Source: an uncultured Pelagibacteraceae bacterium (lineage in GTDB: Bacteria; Pseudomonadota; Alphaproteobacteria; Pelagibacterales; AG-422-B15). From it: a stretch of 33,721 nt of DNA. The notes under the pieces were generated by a model. It did no database searches. It was not told where the DNA came from and saw nothing but the letters and a program-made list of their open reading frames with translations. The stretch lies in assembly GCA_902565955.1 (NCBI GenBank), contig CACFGR010000009.1, positions 1 to 33,721 of the forward strand, read 5' to 3'. The first letter of the stretch is position 1, and each line of letters starts with the position of its first letter. Below, one piece after another: positions 33,227 to 33,721 of the stretch. A program made the position numbers and the translations under genes.

Positions 33227-33721
33227 GTGATAATACAGAATTAAAAAATAAAATTGAAAGTGCTTGGGAAAATATTACTAAAATTTCTCCTAACGATACA
33301 GACATCGCTGATGCTGTAAATGAAGTTATAAAGAAACTTGATAATGGACAATTTAGAATTGCAGAAAAAAACGGCAATGATTGGATTGTTAATCAGTGGT
33401 TAAAAAAAGCTGTTCTTATATCATTCCGAATAAATGATAATAAAATTTTAAAAGGACCCTATACGTCTTGGTATGACAAGGTGAAAGGTAAAACTGTTGA
33501 TTGGAATGAGGATCAATGGAAAGAAGCTGGCTACCGACATGTTCCAAATGGTACCGTTCGCGAAGGATCATTCATAGGTAAAGGTGTAGTTCTGATGCCA
33601 TCATTTGTAAATATTGGCGCTTATATTGATGAAGGCACAATGGTTGATACATGGGCAACTGTTGGCTCGTGTGCTCAGATTGGAAAAAACTGTCACTTAT
33701 CAGGCGGTGTTGGTATTGGCG
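33223..33721 (+). CDS. dapD: Tetrahydrodipicolinate N-succinyltransferase, 3' partial
   Basis: The start and first 166 residues of DapD, which succinylates tetrahydrodipicolinate in the succinylase branch of lysine and diaminopimelate synthesis. The N-terminal helical domain contains WLKKAVLISFRIND, followed by FIGKGVVLMPSFVNIGAYID, GTMVDTWATVGSCAQIG and LSGGVGIG. These are hexapeptide turns of the left-handed beta-helix and a near-invariant DapD signature. The gene runs off the right end; roughly 110-120 residues are missing. Overlap with argB (ATGA) indicates cotranscription of arginine and lysine genes. Confidence 0.96.
   Translation, partial: MSDNTELKNKIESAWENITKISPNDTDIADAVNEVIKKLDNGQFRIAEKNGNDWIVNQWLKKAVLISFRINDNKILKGPYTSWYDKVKGKTVDWNEDQWKEAGYRHVPNGTVREGSFIGKGVVLMPSFVNIGAYIDEGTMVDTWATVGSCAQIGKNCHLSGGVGIG

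Noticed and set aside
1..33721. Mobile elements, CRISPR arrays, prophage, toxin-antitoxin or defence genes
   Set aside because: No transposase, integrase, direct-repeat array, att-like duplication or defence-type protein was found; composition and gene packing are uniform throughout.

Overview
The window looks like chromosomal DNA of a streamlined, AT-rich alphaproteobacterium, probably a marine planktonic one. The lineage call rests on a recognisable gcrA, a class I (archaeal-type) lysyl-tRNA synthetase, a TIGR02186/Alph_Pro_TM family protein beside a TauE-type permease, and an rpmH-rnpA-yidD-yidC-argB-dapD string. Genes are packed extremely tightly: most same-strand neighbours overlap by 1-4 bases or lie 0-3 bases apart, and all convergent pairs touch or overlap. 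A SAR11-, AEGEAN-169/HIMB59- or SAR116-like organism would fit, but the exact clade cannot be fixed from sequence inspection alone. No mobile element, integrase, CRISPR array or phage gene was seen, and no gene-free stretch exceeds 200 bases.

Layout. (1) 3-4566, plus strand: a sugar-use operon with a serine beta-lactamase/esterase-fold hydrolase (5' end cut by the window), a GPH-family sugar symporter, galactokinase and a GH1 glycosidase. This suggests uptake and hydrolysis of a beta-galactoside. (2) 4563-6533, minus: thiolase, a PsiE-family membrane protein and a DUF4864 secreted protein, translationally coupled. (3) 6723-9053: a PaaI-like thioesterase (plus) converging on an RmlA-like nucleotidyltransferase, a YbaK/ProX editing deacylase and a Nudix hydrolase (minus). 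(4) 9077-13806: fatty-acyl-CoA metabolism, namely a dienoyl-CoA isomerase-like crotonase (minus), an R-specific MaoC hydratase plus an acyl-CoA dehydrogenase (plus), and a long DmdC-like acyl-CoA dehydrogenase (minus). (5) 13919-17250, plus: TauE permease, Alph_Pro_TM protein, CcdA and a 2,4-dienoyl-CoA reductase-like SDR. (6) 17247-21273, minus: class I LysRS, PyrD, a TetR regulator and a second SDR. (7) 21423-23490, plus: folE and trkH. (8) 23491-26334, minus: an orphan ABC-2 permease, argD and argF. (9) 26524-29818: gcrA (plus), then on the minus strand a VTT-domain membrane protein, tRNA-Arg(ACG), an EamA transporter, an M48 protease lipoprotein with a PDZ domain, and a candidate 29-residue membrane peptide. 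(10) 29895 to the end, plus: rpmH, rnpA, yidD, yidC, argB and the first part of dapD.

Functional themes. Parts for beta-oxidation of unsaturated fatty acids (two acyl-CoA dehydrogenases, R-hydratase, dienoyl-CoA isomerase, dienoyl-CoA reductase, thiolase, thioesterase) are scattered over 5.3-17.3 kb. Together with the galactoside operon they permit, but do not prove, a link to degradation of algal galactolipids. The DmdC-like dehydrogenase facing a sulfite-exporter-like operon raises a second possibility, organosulfur metabolism. The right third is mostly core housekeeping: arginine, lysine and pyrimidine synthesis, translation, RNase P, membrane protein insertion, K+ uptake and cell-cycle control.
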